64,000 bases of DNA from Catellatospora paridis (GCF_009720365.1 NZ_ML769315.1:527621-591620); one strand, 5' to 3'; positions 26,072-35,866 are shown, counted from the first letter of the stretch. The notes: generated from the letters alone by a model not told the origin. Made by a program: numbers and translations.

Positions 26072-27580
26072 ACCAGCCACCACGGCCAGTGCGGGCCGAC
26101 CTGCGGGAGCCGCGTCGATCATTTCGACCGGTACGGCCACCAGGTCCACGCCCTCGGTCCCGGTCACCCGGGCCCGCACCAGGTCACCCGGGTGCAGCGC
26201 GCCCAGGTCGACCCCGTCGGCCCCGGCGACCAGCATGGTCGAGCCGTCCACCTCCGGCGCCTGGTGCGCCGCGCGCCCCTCGACGCCGTTGCCATCCACC
26301 GTGTCCACCAGCACGTCCACGAAGCTGCCCAGACGCTCCTCGGCCCGCTGGCCGCACAGCTCCTCGACCAGGCTCAGCATCTTGTCGTACCGGCTGCGAA
26401 CCGTCTTCGCGCCGACCTTGCCGTCCATGGTCGCGGCCTCGGTGCCGTCCTCGTCGCTGTAGTCGAACACGCCGATCGCGTCGAGCCGCGCCTCGCTGAC
26501 GAAGCGCACCAGCTCCTCGTAGTCGGCGCGGGTCTCGCCCGGGAAGCCGACGATGAAGTTGCTCCGCGCGCCCGCCTCCGGGGCGAGCTTGCGGGCGCTG
26601 TCCAGCAGTTCCAGGAAGCGCTCGGTGGAGCCGAAACGGCGCATCCGGCGCAGCACCGGCTCGGAGGAGTGCTGGAACGACAGGTCGAAGTACGGCGCGA
26701 CGCCCGGCGTGGTGGCGATCGCCTCGACCAATCCCGGACGGGTCTCGGCGGGCTGCAGGTAGCTGACCCGCACCCGGACCAGGCCCCGGATCGCGGCCAG
26801 CTGCGGCAGCAGCTTCTCCAGCGCCCGCGGGTCGCCCAGGTCCTTGCCGTACGACGTGGAGTTCTCGCTGACCAGCACCAGCTCGCGTACGCCCGTGCCG
26901 GCCAGCCACTCGGCCTCGGCCAGCAGCTCGTCAGGGGTGCGGCTGACGAACGAGCCGCGGAACGCGGGGATGGCGCAGAACGAGCACCGGCGGTCGCAGC
27001 CGCTGGCGAGCTTCAGCGAGGCCACGGGGCTGCTGTCGAGCCGGTGCCGCAGCACGGGCCGCAGGTGCGCCGGGGTGTGCTCGTCGTTGGTGAACGCCGC
27101 GTGGCCCGGCACGATCACGCCGGTGTCGCGGCGCTTGGCCGGGGCGATCGGCAGCAGCTCACGACGGTCGCGCGGGGTGTGCGCGGCGTGCTTGTCGCCG
27201 CGTAGCACCGAGCCGAGCGCGGCGGAGATCGACGGGTAGTCGTCGAAGCCGAGCACCGCGTCGGCCTCGGGCAGGCTCTCGGCGAGCTGGTTGCCGTAGC
27301 GCTCGGCCATGCAGCCCGCCGCCACCACCTTCGCGCCGGTGTCGGCGGCGGCCAGCAGCGTGTCGATCGAGTCCTGCTTGGCCTTCTCGACGAAGCCGCA
27401 GGTGTTGACGAGGACCACGTCCGCGCCCTCGCCGTCGGTGCTGACCTGCCAGCCGTCGGCCGCCAGGCGGGCGGCCAGCTCCTCCGAGTCGACCTCGTTG
27501 CGGGCGCAGCCCAGGGTCAGCAGCGCGACCCGCCGCCCACTCTCGGGCACGGGAAGGTCATGAGAAGAGTCAACTGGCAC
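26069..27580 (-). CDS. rimO: RimO, ribosomal protein S12 methylthiotransferase
   Basis: A 503-residue radical-SAM enzyme that methylthiolates Asp88 of ribosomal protein S12. The N-terminal UPF0004 domain begins [19 protein letters not shown] (RimO-type LGCxxNxVDSE, unlike MiaB). The radical-SAM cluster motif is CDRRCSFC. The C-terminal TRAM domain ends the protein. The longer-than-average middle includes a [16 protein letters not shown] segment. The GTG at 27580 has a TAGCCT -10 6 nt upstream. pgsA follows immediately. Confidence 0.94.
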   Translation of the reverse strand: MPVDSSHDLPVPESGRRVALLTLGCARNEVDSEELAARLAADGWQVSTDGEGADVVLVNTCGFVEKAKQDSIDTLLAAADTGAKVVAAGCMAERYGNQLAESLPEADAVLGFDDYPSISAALGSVLRGDKHAAHTPRDRRELLPIAPAKRRDTGVIVPGHAAFTNDEHTPAHLRPVLRHRLDSSPVASLKLASGCDRRCSFCAIPAFRGSFVSRTPDELLAEAEWLAGTGVRELVLVSENSTSYGKDLGDPRALEKLLPQLAAIRGLVRVRVSYLQPAETRPGLVEAIATTPGVAPYFDLSFQHSSEPVLRRMRRFGSTERFLELLDSARKLAPEAGARSNFIVGFPGETRADYEELVRFVSEARLDAIGVFDYSDEDGTEAATMDGKVGAKTVRSRYDKMLSLVEELCGQRAEERLGSFVDVLVDTVDGNGVEGRAAHQAPEVDGSTMLVAGADGVDLGALHPGDLVRARVTGTEGVDLVAVPVEMIDAAPAGRPALAVVAG

Positions 27581-27586
27581 CCGACC

Positions 27587-27592
27587 AGGCTA
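27587..27592 (-). promoter_or_regulatory. -10 element of rimO (leaderless type)
   Basis: TAGCCT ends 6 nt before the GTG at 27580. Confidence 0.55.
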
Positions 27593-27630
27593 CCGTTCCC
27601 AGCCGACATACCGAGTACTGCCTTCCATGT

Positions 27631-27680
27631 AAGGAAGGGCACCTTCTTATCGCTATACGTAGTAAAAGGTGCCCTTCTTA
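27631..27680. repeat. Repeat family D, copy 1 (inverted pair in a divergent promoter region)
   Basis: AGGAAGGGCACCTTC is followed by TTATCGCT, then the inverted AAGGTGCCCTTC. The two halves can form a 12-bp stem. It lies between divergent rimO and the 27785 gene. A related direct pair is at 38285. Confidence 0.75.
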
Positions 27681-27784
27681 ACTCCTTCGAGCTAGCCTTG
27701 GCGGCGGCCGCGCCCTCCGGCGCCCGCCCCGGACGACCGCTCGCCGTACCCGGAACGACAAGACGGCGCGTAGAACTCACGATC

Positions 27785-28045
27785 ATGAACCATGACGTCC
27801 TGCAGATCATGGGCGCACTGACGGTGCTGGCCGGGTACGTGGCCGGACAGCTCGGCTGGACCACGCCCCGCTCGGTCGGCTATCTGACCGCGAACACCCT
27901 CGGCGCCGGCGTACTCGCCTGGCTCGCCTGGACCAGCCAGGACTGGGGCTTCCTCCTGCTGGAAGGCGTCTGGTCCGCCGTCAGCGCGGTGGCCCTGATC
28001 TCCGTCCTGCGCACCCGCCACACCCCCGACCCCACCCCCTCCTGA
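27785..28045 (+). CDS. Small membrane protein (CBU_0592-like)
   Basis: An 86-residue protein with three hydrophobic segments: IMGALTVLAGYVAGQLG, the central ANTLGAGVLAWLAW, and GVWSAVSAVALISVL. The pattern of a Gly-rich first helix and GVWS in the third helix resembles the CBU_0592-like domain, whose function is unknown. The C-terminus is a short charged tail. No Shine-Dalgarno precedes the ATG; TAGAAC lies about 8 nt upstream and could be a -10. It is divergent from rimO and convergent with ftsK. Confidence 0.65.
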   Translation: MNHDVLQIMGALTVLAGYVAGQLGWTTPRSVGYLTANTLGAGVLAWLAWTSQDWGFLLLEGVWSAVSAVALISVLRTRHTPDPTPS

Positions 28046-28066
28046 CGGCCCGGACCCCGCCGAGCG

Positions 28067-28131
28067 GCGTTGATCATGAGGTTATGGCGGCGACACACCG
28101 TCGACCCGTTCCATAAGTTCATGATCAACGC
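28067..28131 (-). repeat. Hairpin repeat family A, copy 2 (terminator position)
   Basis: GCGTTGATCATGA and TCATGATCAACGC are perfect outer arms. In reverse complement it reads AACTTATGG then GGTCGACGGTGTGTCG, so this copy is inverted relative to copy 1. It lies between the convergent 27785 gene and ftsK. Confidence 0.85.
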
Positions 28132-28133
28132 GA

Positions 28134-30629
28134 CTAGTCGTCGACGCCGAGGGCGGACAGGACCTCGGCCAACTCGTCCGGCTTGACGAGGACCTCGCGG
28201 GCTTTGGAGCCCTCGGAGGGGCCGACTATGCCGCGGGTCTCCATGAGGTCCATCAGGCGGCCTGCCTTGGCGAAGCCGACGCGGAGTTTGCGCTGGAGCA
28301 TGCTGGTCGAGCCGAGTTGGGAGACCACGACCAGCTCGATCGCCTGGATGAGCAGCGTCAGGTCGTCGCCGATCTCCTCGTCGACCTTTTTCTTGGTCTC
28401 CTGCACCGGGGCCAGCACCTCGGGGCGGAACTCGGGCTCGCGCTGGCGCTTGCAGAACGCCACGATGTCGTTCATCTCGGTCTCGCTGACCCAGGAGCCC
28501 TGGATGCGCTGCGGCTTGCTGGCGCCCATGGGCAGGAACAGCGCGTCGCCACGGCCGATCAGCTTCTCCGCGCCGGGCTGGTCCAGGATGACCCGGGAGT
28601 CGGCCAGCGAGCTGGTCGCGAACGCCAGCCGGGACGGCACGTTCGCCTTGATCAGACCGGTCACCACGTCCACCGACGGGCGCTGGGTGGCCAGCACCAG
28701 GTGGATGCCGGCCGCGCGGGCCAGCTGCGTGATGCGCACGATCGAGTCCTCGACGTCGCGCGGCGCGACCATCATCAGGTCGGCCAGCTCGTCGACGACC
28801 ACCAGCAGGTACGGGTAGGGCGTGAGCACCCGCTCGGAGCCGGGGGGCGGCTTGATCTGCCCGGCCCGCAGCTTGCGGTTGTAGTCGTCGACGTGGCGCA
28901 CCCCGGCGGCCGCGAGGTCGTCGTAGCGCATGTCCATCTCGCGGACGACCCACTCGAGGGCGTCGGCGGCCTTCTTCGGGTTCGTCACGATCGGGGTGAC
29001 CAGGTGCGGGATGCCCTCGTAGTTGGTCATCTCGACGCGCTTGGGGTCGATCAGCAGCAGCCGCACCTGGTCCGGCGTGGCCCGCGCCAGGATCGACACC
29101 AGCAGCGAGTTGAGGCAGGACGACTTGCCCGCGCCGGTCGCGCCGGCGATGAGGATGTGCGGCATCTTGGCGAGGTTGGCCACCACGTAGCCGCCCTCGA
29201 TGTCCTTGCCGAGCGCCACCACCATCGGATGCGTCTCGGAGGTGGCCACCCGGGAGCGCAGCACGTCGCCGAGCGCCACGTCCTCCCGGTCGGTGTTGGG
29301 GATCTCCACGCCGACCGCGCTCTTGCCCGGGATCGGGCTGAGGATGCGCACGTCGGGGCTCTTCACCGCGTACGCGATGTTGCGCGACAGGGCGGTGATG
29401 CGCTCCACCTTCACCCCGAGCCCGAGCTCGACCTCGTAGCGGGTGACCGTCGGGCCGCGGGTGAACCCGGTGACCGCGGCGTCCACGTCGAACTGGTCGA
29501 ACACGTGCGCGAGCGCGGCGATGACCTCGTCGTTGGCCTTGGACCGGGTCTTGGCGACCTCGCCGGGCTTGAGCAGGTTGGCGGGCGGCAGGGTGTAGTC
29601 GCCGCCGAGGCTGGGCAGCAGCAGCTGCTCGGTCTTGGTGGGCGGCGGCGTGTGCTGCGGCGGGTCCGGCTTGCGCCGGGGCGGCTTGGGTGTCCGGTCG
29701 ATGACGACGGTCTCCTGCGCGGCGAGCCGCTCCAGCTCCTCGTCGTCGAAGTCGTCGTCGGGGTCCGGCGGGCTGAACGCCGCGGGCGGGGTGAGCCGCT
29801 TGCGCCGGCGCGGCGCGGGGACGTCCTGCTCCTCGTCCGTGTCGTCCGCGGTGCGTTCCGGCGTGGCCACGCCCAGGAAGCTGTCGCGCAGGTTGGCCAA
29901 CCGCTCCGGGATCTTGTTGATCGGGGTCGCGGTGATGACGAGCACGCCGAAGGTGAGCAGCAGGATGAACAGCAGCGTGGCGACGAAGTTCGACAGGAAC
30001 GCGCCGAGTCCGCCCCCGACGAGCTTGCCGAGCAGGCCGCCGGCCTGCTCCAGTTGCTGCACGTCGACGGGCGAGAGCGCGATGTGCAGCAGCGCGGTCG
30101 AGGCGAGGGTGAGCGCCGTCCAGCCGACGATGCCGCGGCCGCGCTGGGCGGGGTCCGGTTCGGCGCGCATGGCCCGGATCCCGCTGACGGCCAGCAGCAG
30201 CGGCAGCGCGGCGGCGGTGGCGCCGATGAAGAAGCGGGTGGTGTCGGCCAGCCAGGTGCCGAACTTGCCACCGCTGCCCTGGCCGGAGCCCCAGATGGCG
30301 ACGCCGAACAGGATGGCCAGGGCCATCAGCAGCAGGCCCAGGCCGTCGCGGCGGTGCTCGGGGTCGAGGTCGCGGGCCTTGGCGGCCTGCGAGCCGACGG
30401 CGCGCACCATCCAGCCCAGACCGTGCGCGATGGCCATCCAGATGCCGCCGACCAGGCGGCCGAGCAGCGCTGCCGGATTGATCGTGACGCGACTGCGGCG
30501 ACGCGCGGCTGGCCGTCGGGTCGGGGCACGGCGGGCGGGCGTACGCCCCGTCTGTCGGGTACGCGCGGCCGTGGCCTTCGTCGGCGTGGCAGCTCGACGA
30601 CGGCTCGATGAGGAAGTACGGCCCGCCAT
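28134..30629 (-). CDS. ftsK: FtsK/SpoIIIE DNA translocase
   Basis: An 831-residue septal DNA pump that clears chromosomes at division. The basic, Ser/Ala-rich N-terminus precedes four membrane segments (about residues 60-240), then an acidic linker, then the motor. Walker [10 protein letters not shown] is at about residue 495 and [10 protein letters not shown] is in the beta domain. The gamma winged-helix domain that reads KOPS-type sequences is the last 65 residues. The ATG at 30629 has TACGGT 7 nt upstream; a GTG at 30638 with GGAGGGG five nt upstream is the alternative. Confidence 0.94.
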   Translation of the reverse strand: MAGRTSSSSRRRAATPTKATAARTRQTGRTPARRAPTRRPAARRRSRVTINPAALLGRLVGGIWMAIAHGLGWMVRAVGSQAAKARDLDPEHRRDGLGLLLMALAILFGVAIWGSGQGSGGKFGTWLADTTRFFIGATAAALPLLLAVSGIRAMRAEPDPAQRGRGIVGWTALTLASTALLHIALSPVDVQQLEQAGGLLGKLVGGGLGAFLSNFVATLLFILLLTFGVLVITATPINKIPERLANLRDSFLGVATPERTADDTDEEQDVPAPRRRKRLTPPAAFSPPDPDDDFDDEELERLAAQETVVIDRTPKPPRRKPDPPQHTPPPTKTEQLLLPSLGGDYTLPPANLLKPGEVAKTRSKANDEVIAALAHVFDQFDVDAAVTGFTRGPTVTRYEVELGLGVKVERITALSRNIAYAVKSPDVRILSPIPGKSAVGVEIPNTDREDVALGDVLRSRVATSETHPMVVALGKDIEGGYVVANLAKMPHILIAGATGAGKSSCLNSLLVSILARATPDQVRLLLIDPKRVEMTNYEGIPHLVTPIVTNPKKAADALEWVVREMDMRYDDLAAAGVRHVDDYNRKLRAGQIKPPPGSERVLTPYPYLLVVVDELADLMMVAPRDVEDSIVRITQLARAAGIHLVLATQRPSVDVVTGLIKANVPSRLAFATSSLADSRVILDQPGAEKLIGRGDALFLPMGASKPQRIQGSWVSETEMNDIVAFCKRQREPEFRPEVLAPVQETKKKVDEEIGDDLTLLIQAIELVVVSQLGSTSMLQRKLRVGFAKAGRLMDLMETRGIVGPSEGSKAREVLVKPDELAEVLSALGVDD

Positions 30630-30636
30630 GTCCCAC

Positions 30637-30642
30637 ACCGTA
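30637..30642 (-). promoter_or_regulatory. -10 element of ftsK (leaderless type)
   Basis: TACGGT ends 7 nt before the ATG at 30629. Confidence 0.45.
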
Positions 30643-30651
30643 ACCCCTCCA

Positions 30652-30779
30652 CGTTGATCATGAACTTATGGAACGGTTCGACGGCGTGTCGAACGCCAGT
30701 GGATCGTCGCGGTGCTCCGCCTGAAACGGCGGAACACCATTGACTCACCACCGGCGGCCCTAAGTTCATGATCAACGCG
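30652..30779 (+). repeat. Hairpin repeat family A, copy 3, with a second hairpin inside
   Basis: The outer arms GTTGATCATGAACTTA and TAAGTTCATGATCAAC are intact and about 95 bp apart, roughly twice the usual spacing. The family core TTCGACGGCGTGTCG is present on the left. An extra stem, GTGCTCCGCC / GGCGGAACAC, fills the added loop. Forward orientation, between ftsK and rnj. Confidence 0.8.
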
Positions 30780-30805
30780 GAGGGATCCACGGCGGACAGT
30801 CGGGG

Positions 30806-32515
30806 TCAGACCTCCAGGACGTTCGGGACGATCATCGGGCGGCGGCGGTAGGCCTCGTTGACCCAGCGGCCGACGACCCGGCGGACGATCTGCTGGAGCT
30901 GGTGCGAGTCGGTCACGCCGTCCAGCGCCGCGCGGTCGAGGGCCTCGGTGACCAGCGGCAGCGCCGGGTCGAACGCGGTCGGGTCCTCGGAGAAGCCCTT
31001 CGCCGACAGCAGCGGGCCGCCGACCACCTTGCCGGTGACCGAGTCGACCACCACGGTCACCGCGATGAAGCCGCCGTCGCCCAGCACCCGGCGCTCGGTG
31101 AGCAGGCTCTCGCCGACGTCACCGATGGCCAGACCGTCCACATAGACATACCGGCTCTTCACGTGGCCGACCACCTTGGCGTGGCCCTCGACGAGGTCGA
31201 CCACGTCGCCGTCCTCGCAGAGCACCACCCGCGCCGGGTCCACCCCGGAGTCGACGCCGAGCTGGGCGTGCGCGCGCAGGTGCCGCCACTCGCCGTGCAC
31301 CGGCATCAGGTTGCTCGGCTTCACGACGTTGAGCAGGTAGAGCAGCTCGCCCGCGGGCGCGTGGCCGCTGACGTGCACCTTGGCCACGTCCTTGTGGATG
31401 ACGTTGGCACCGAGCCGGGCCAGCTGGTTGATCACCCGGTACACGCTGGTCTCGTTGCCGGGGACCAGCGAGCTCGCCAGCACCACGGTGTCGTTGGGCC
31501 CGACCACGATGTGGCGGTGGTCGCCGTTGGCCATCCGGCCCAGCGCGCTCATCGGTTCGCCCTGTGATCCGGTCGACATCAGCACGATCTCGTTCGGCGG
31601 CAGGCTCGCCGCCTCCTCCATGTTCACGATCAGGCCGGCCTTGACCTTCAGCAGGCCGAGGTCGCGGGCGATGCCCATGTTGCGGACCATGGACCGGCCG
31701 ATCAGGGCGACCTTGCGGCCGTGCTCCTCGGCGGCGTCGAACACCTGCTGCACCCGGTGCACGTGCGAGGCGAACGAGGCCACGATGATGCGCCCGGTCG
31801 CCTTGCCGAAGATCGACCCGAGCACCGGGCCGATCTGCTTCTCCGGCGAGACGAAACCGGGGATCTCCGCGTTGGTGGAGTCCGACAGCAGCAGGTCGAC
31901 GCCCTCCATACCGAGCCGGGCGAAGCCGGCCAGGTCGGTGATGCGCCCGTCCAGCGGCAGCTGGTCCATCTTGAAGTCGCCGGTGTGCAGCACCAGGCCC
32001 GCGTCGGTGCGAATGGCCACCGCCAGCGCATCCGGGATCGAATGGTTGACCGCGAAGAACTCCAGCTCGAACGGCCCGAGCCGCTCGCGCTGCCCCTCGG
32101 CGACGGTCAGCGTGTACGGCGTGATGCGCCGCTCGGCCAGCTTCGCCTCGATCAGCGCCAGCGTGAACTGCGAGCCGACCAGCGGGATGTCGTTCTTGTG
32201 GGCCAGCAGGTACGGCACGGCGCCGATGTGGTCCTCGTGGCCGTGCGTGAGCACGATGGCCTGGACGTCGCCGAGGCGGTCCAGGATGGGTGCGAAGTCC
32301 GGCAGGATCAGGTCCACGCCGGGTTGGTCGGCGGTGTCCGGGAACAGCACGCCGCAGTCGACGATCAGCAGCTTGCCGCCGAACTCGAACACGGTCATGT
32401 TGCGGCCGATGGCCCCCAGCCCGCCCAGCGGGATGATCCGCAGGCCGCCCTCGGGCAGCGGCGGGGGCGCGCCCAGATTGGCGCTACGCCCGGTCTCCAG
32501 TTGTGGCCCGGTCAA
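30806..32515 (-). CDS. rnj: Ribonuclease J
   Basis: A 569-residue metallo-beta-lactamase/beta-CASP nuclease with 5'-3' exo- and endonuclease activity, involved in rRNA maturation and mRNA decay. Zinc motif HGHEDH is at residues 91-96, with VNHSIPDAL, HTGDFKMD, SDSTNAE and the beta-CASP VHVSGHAP plus PVHGEWRHL following. The start appears to be a TTG at 32515: AAGGAG lies 9 nt upstream, and no ATG or GTG in frame fits the conserved N-terminus. It is downstream of dapA, as in other actinobacteria. Confidence 0.94.
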   Translation of the reverse strand: MTGPQLETGRSANLGAPPPLPEGGLRIIPLGGLGAIGRNMTVFEFGGKLLIVDCGVLFPDTADQPGVDLILPDFAPILDRLGDVQAIVLTHGHEDHIGAVPYLLAHKNDIPLVGSQFTLALIEAKLAERRITPYTLTVAEGQRERLGPFELEFFAVNHSIPDALAVAIRTDAGLVLHTGDFKMDQLPLDGRITDLAGFARLGMEGVDLLLSDSTNAEIPGFVSPEKQIGPVLGSIFGKATGRIIVASFASHVHRVQQVFDAAEEHGRKVALIGRSMVRNMGIARDLGLLKVKAGLIVNMEEAASLPPNEIVLMSTGSQGEPMSALGRMANGDHRHIVVGPNDTVVLASSLVPGNETSVYRVINQLARLGANVIHKDVAKVHVSGHAPAGELLYLLNVVKPSNLMPVHGEWRHLRAHAQLGVDSGVDPARVVLCEDGDVVDLVEGHAKVVGHVKSRYVYVDGLAIGDVGESLLTERRVLGDGGFIAVTVVVDSVTGKVVGGPLLSAKGFSEDPTAFDPALPLVTEALDRAALDGVTDSHQLQQIVRRVVGRWVNEAYRRRPMIVPNVLEV

Positions 32516-32614
32516 TGAACATCACTCCTTATGTTCTCCGGCGCGGGTGCCGCCGTTTCAGGGCAGCGGCACGCGGCGCGCCGTTCGTGCTGGGGCTTCG
32601 CGCCCCTTTGGCGT

Positions 32615-33511
32615 CTAGAGCGGCAGGCCGGCGTCCGCGCAGTCGATGCGCAGTTGCGCCAGCTCGGCCTCGGTCGCGTCGACCAGTGGCGGGCGGACCG
32701 GCCCGGCGGGCAGGCCACGGGCGTTCAGGCCCGCCTTGACCAGGATGGTGCCCTGGGTGCGGAAGATTCCGGTGTACAGCGGGAGCAGCGCCTCGTGCAG
32801 GCGCCGGGCCTCGGCGACGTCTCCGCGCTCGTACGCCTCGATCATGTCTTTGGTGCCGACCCCGGTGAAGTGGGTCGAGGTGCCGACGACGCCGACGCCC
32901 CCGATCGCCAGCAGCGGGAGGGTCGCCGCGTCGTCACCGCTGTAGTAGGCGAACTCGGCCCGCCGCTTGACCCAGGACGCGGCGGCCAGGTCGCCCTTGG
33001 CGTCCTTCACGCCCACGATGCGCGGGTGCCCGGCCAGGGTGACCATGGTGTCGGTGGAGATCGCGACGCCGGTGCGGTGCGGGATGTCGTAGAGCAGGAC
33101 CGGCAGGTCGACCGCGTCGGCGACCGTGGTGAAGTGCTTGACCAGCCCGGCCTGCGGCGGCTTGTTGTAGTAGGGCGACACGACGAGCAGTCCGTGCGCG
33201 CCCGCCTTCTCGGCCGAGCGGGCCAGCTCGACGGTGTGGTGGGTGCTGAACGTGCCCACCCCGGCCACCACCCGGGCCCGGTCGCCGACAGCCTCGACGA
33301 CGGCCCTGATCACGGCCTCTTTCTCGGCGTCGGTCGTGGTGGGCGATTCACCGGTGGTGCCGTTGACGACCAACGCATCGTTGCGCTGCTCGTCCACGAG
33401 GTGCACCGCGAGGCGGGCGGCACCGTCGGCATCGACGGCCCCGTCGGCACCGAACGGTGTGACCATCGCGGTGAGCAGGCGGCCGAATGGCCTTTGAGCA
33501 TTGTTCGTCAT
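32615..33511 (-). CDS. dapA: 4-hydroxy-tetrahydrodipicolinate synthase
   Basis: A 298-residue TIM-barrel aldolase that condenses pyruvate with aspartate semialdehyde, the first step of the diaminopimelate/lysine branch. Conserved pieces include NGTTGESPTT, VVSPYYNKP (active Tyr), LLYDIPHRTG and the Schiff-base lysine in IVGVKDAKGD. The ATG at 33511 has TAGGTT 6 nt upstream and no Shine-Dalgarno. The gene order thyX-dapA-rnj is widespread in actinobacteria. dapB is 7 kb away. Confidence 0.95.
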   Translation of the reverse strand: MTNNAQRPFGRLLTAMVTPFGADGAVDADGAARLAVHLVDEQRNDALVVNGTTGESPTTTDAEKEAVIRAVVEAVGDRARVVAGVGTFSTHHTVELARSAEKAGAHGLLVVSPYYNKPPQAGLVKHFTTVADAVDLPVLLYDIPHRTGVAISTDTMVTLAGHPRIVGVKDAKGDLAAASWVKRRAEFAYYSGDDAATLPLLAIGGVGVVGTSTHFTGVGTKDMIEAYERGDVAEARRLHEALLPLYTGIFRTQGTILVKAGLNARGLPAGPVRPPLVDATEAELAQLRIDCADAGLPL

Positions 33512-33517
33512 GCACAC

Positions 33518-33523
33518 AACCTA
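33518..33523 (-). promoter_or_regulatory. -10 element of dapA (leaderless type)
   Basis: TAGGTT ends 6 nt before the dapA ATG. dapB has the identical hexamer and spacing. Confidence 0.55.
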
Positions 33524-33552
33524 GCGGAATACGGCGGGCGCCATCGTGGCCC

Positions 33553-34305
33553 TCAGGACTCCCAGGTGTAGACGCTGGAGGCGATCTCCGAGCCGTCCGG
33601 AAGGGCGCTGATCGAGAAGTCGTCGAACACGCTCGGTGCAAGTTTCTGCAGCTCGCGAAGGGTGGCCACGGCCAGCTCACGGATCTCCACGTCGGCGTGC
33701 TCGGTCGCCCGCATCGCGATGAAGTGCCGCCAGGCGCGGTAGTTGCCGGTGACCACGATCCGGGTCTCGGTGGCGTTCGGCAGCACGGCACGGGCCGCCT
33801 GACGGGCCTGCTTGCGGCGCAGCGTGGCGTTGGGCACATCGGCGAAGGTGGCCTCCAGGCCCTCCAGCAGCTCGTTGTACGCCCGCACCGCGGCCTCGCT
33901 GGCCTCGACGAACTTCTTGTGCAGCTCCGGGTTGGCCGCGATCACCTCGGGCTCGACCATGGCCGCGTCGCGCTCGGGAACGTAGCGCTGGGACAGCTGG
34001 GAGTACGAGAAGTGCCGGTGGCGGATCAGTTCGTGCGTGAAAGAACGTGAGACGCCCGTGAAGTAGAACGTCGCGCTCCCGTGCTCCAGCACCGACAGGT
34101 GGCCCACCTCGAGGATGTGGCGCAGGTAGTCGGCGTTGGTCGCGGTCGCCGGGTTCGGCTTGGACCAGGACTGGTAGCAGGCCCGGCCGGCGAACTCCGC
34201 CAGCGCCTGGCCGCCCTCGGCGTCGGTGTCCCACGGCACGTCGGCCGGGGCCCGGAAGTTCGTCCAGGCGATCAGCTGCACAGAGGGCTTCACCATCTCA
34301 GTCAC
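33553..34305 (-). CDS. thyX: Flavin-dependent thymidylate synthase ThyX
   Basis: A 250-residue enzyme that methylates dUMP using methylene-tetrahydrofolate, FAD and NADPH. The ThyX motif [14 protein letters not shown] is complete. The N-terminal [12 protein letters not shown] and the C-terminal [12 protein letters not shown] fit the family. The GTG at 34305 lies 7 nt after a TAAGCT -10; the reading frame continues upstream but without conservation. The ATG at 34296 is the alternative. Whether the genome also has ThyA cannot be seen here. Confidence 0.94.
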   Translation of the reverse strand: MTEMVKPSVQLIAWTNFRAPADVPWDTDAEGGQALAEFAGRACYQSWSKPNPATATNADYLRHILEVGHLSVLEHGSATFYFTGVSRSFTHELIRHRHFSYSQLSQRYVPERDAAMVEPEVIAANPELHKKFVEASEAAVRAYNELLEGLEATFADVPNATLRRKQARQAARAVLPNATETRIVVTGNYRAWRHFIAMRATEHADVEIRELAVATLRELQKLAPSVFDDFSISALPDGSEIASSVYTWES

Positions 34306-34312
34306 ACGCGCC

Positions 34313-34318
34313 AGCTTA
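34313..34318 (-). promoter_or_regulatory. -10 element of thyX (leaderless type)
   Basis: TAAGCT ends 7 nt before the GTG at 34305. Confidence 0.5.
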
Positions 34319-34401
34319 GCGGCCCGGTGAGGCCAGGCTGCTGGTGGGATATAGGAGCCATTGTCCGGTTGGCGACGCAGGTGTCGCCGGGCGGCGGGAG
34401 T

Positions 34402-34462
34402 GATCGCTGTTTCGTGTCCAAAGTTGGGCTCCCGCCGCACTTTCCGACCCCAATCGGCGATC
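34402..34462. repeat. Hairpin repeat family C, copy 3
   Basis: The arms GATCGCTGTTTCGTGTC and GACCCCAATCGGCGATC are imperfectly inverted. Unlike the other copies it lies between two divergent genes (thyX and the RHH gene). Confidence 0.65.
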
Positions 34463-34482
34463 TACCAGGCACGCCGTCACGG

Positions 34483-34545
34483 TGACGTCATCGAGCGTGA
34501 GAGAGACGTCAGGATGACACTTGCGTGACGTCAGTTGTGACGTCA
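34483..34545 (+). promoter_or_regulatory. Array of four TGACGTCA sites
   Basis: Palindromic TGACGTCA occurs at 34483-34490, 34526-34533 and 34538-34545, and AGACGTCA at 34504-34511. Start-to-start steps are 21, 22 and 12 bp, about two, two and one helical turns. The last site ends 10 bp before the start codon of the RHH gene. A strong operator candidate. Confidence 0.7.
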
Positions 34546-34555
34546 TAGTGGTGTC

Positions 34556-35041
34556 ATGGACCTGTCCCCGTACCTCGAGTCGCTGCGGCGGGATCTCGCC
34601 GCCGCGGCCGCGCCCGCCGGCGACGACGTCGCCCGCACCGCCGAACTGCTGACCCTCGCCCTCGACGCGTCGGCCCGGCTCTGCCTCATCGAGGTGCTGG
34701 CCGACGCGAGCGCCGAGATCACCACCAAGCTCGACGGCCCGACCGTCGAGGTGCGCATCCGCGGACGCGAGGCCGACCTGGTCGTCAGCACGCCGGTCGC
34801 CCCGGTCCACGAGGCCGCGCCCGCGCCGACCGTCCCGCCGCTCACCGAGGGCGGTGACCAGGCACGGCTCACGCTGCGCCTGCCCGAGCAGCTCAAGGAG
34901 GCGGCCGAGCGCGCCGCCTCGGCCGAGGGCATCTCGGTCAACGCCTGGCTGGTCCGCGCCACCGCGAACGCGCTGCGCCCGGTCACCCCGCCCCCCACCT
35001 CCCACCTCGGCCGCCGGATCACCGGCTACGCCCAGGCCTGA
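34556..35041 (+). CDS. HicB-like ribbon-helix-helix protein
   Basis: A 161-residue protein. The C-terminal 45 residues are a ribbon-helix-helix DNA-binding domain of the HicB/Arc type, with the strand ARLTLRLPEQLKEAAERAA and the helix SVNAWLVRATANAL. The first 85 residues are helical then strand-rich and match nothing I recognise. A Pro/Ala linker joins them. No toxin (HicA-type) gene is adjacent. Instead a DUF4097 gene follows by 12 bp, a pair seen repeatedly in actinobacteria. It probably represses its own promoter through the TGACGTCA array; this is inference. Confidence 0.75.
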   Translation: MDLSPYLESLRRDLAAAAAPAGDDVARTAELLTLALDASARLCLIEVLADASAEITTKLDGPTVEVRIRGREADLVVSTPVAPVHEAAPAPTVPPLTEGGDQARLTLRLPEQLKEAAERAASAEGISVNAWLVRATANALRPVTPPPTSHLGRRITGYAQA

Positions 35042-35053
35042 CAGGAGCCGGAC

Positions 35054-35866
35054 ATGAACCAGACCTTCCCCTGCAACGGCACCATCCGCGCCGACCTGCG
35101 CGTCGCCGCCGGGCGCCTCGAGGTCGTCGCCACCGAGCGCGACACCGTCAACGTCAGCGTGGTCGCCATGGACTCCTCCGAGGCCAGCGCCGAAGCCGTG
35201 CGCGAGACGAAGATCGACTTCAAGGAGGGCCGGCACCTGCTGGTCCAGGCCCCCGAGCACGGCGGCTGGCGGCTGTTCCGGCGCGCCCGGCTCCTCGTCC
35301 GTGTCGAGCTGCCCACCGGCAGCGCGCTGTCGGTGAAGGTCGCCTCCGCCGACACGGTGTGCGAGGGCTCCTACCACGACGCGGTGATCCACACCGCCAG
35401 CGGCGAGGTGATCCTCGGGCCGGTGACCGGCGACGTCAGCGTCCACACCGCCAGCGGCAACGTGCGCCTCGGCCCGGTCGGCGGGCAGCTGCGCGTCACC
35501 AGCGCCTCCGGCCACGTGCGCACCGGGCACATCGGCGGCGCCGTCACCGCCAACACCGCCAGCGGTGACGTCGAGCTGGGCGGCATCGAGGCCGACACCA
35601 GGGTCCTCACCGCCTCTGGTGACATCGCCATCGGCGTGGCCCGCGGCGGCGAGGCCAAGCTCAACACGGCCAGCGGCGACATCAAGGTCGGCGTCGCCGC
35701 GGGCACGGGCGTCTGGCTCGACCTGAGCACCGCGGCCGGCCGTACCACCAGCGACCTGCACATGACCGGCGCCACCCCACCCGCCGAGGCCACCCCCGCC
35801 ACACTCACCCTCAAGGTCCGCACGGCCTCCGGCGACATCGCCCTGCGCCGCGTCACGCCCGCCTGA
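35054..35866 (+). CDS. DUF4097 repeat protein
   Basis: A 270-residue protein built from short beta repeats. The unit TASGDV or TASGEV recurs about eight times at 15-25 residue steps, forming a predicted beta-helix or adhesin-like fold (DUF4097/DUF4098). No signal peptide is visible, so it may be cytoplasmic. CAGGAG lies 6 nt before the ATG. It is probably co-transcribed with the RHH gene. Function unknown. Confidence 0.82.
   Translation: MNQTFPCNGTIRADLRVAAGRLEVVATERDTVNVSVVAMDSSEASAEAVRETKIDFKEGRHLLVQAPEHGGWRLFRRARLLVRVELPTGSALSVKVASADTVCEGSYHDAVIHTASGEVILGPVTGDVSVHTASGNVRLGPVGGQLRVTSASGHVRTGHIGGAVTANTASGDVELGGIEADTRVLTASGDIAIGVARGGEAKLNTASGDIKVGVAAGTGVWLDLSTAAGRTTSDLHMTGATPPAEATPATLTLKVRTASGDIALRRVTPA

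Noticed and set aside
34402-35041. HicAB toxin-antitoxin locus
   Set aside because: Only the HicB-like RHH is present; the adjacent gene is a DUF4097 protein, with no HicA dsRNA-binding fold.
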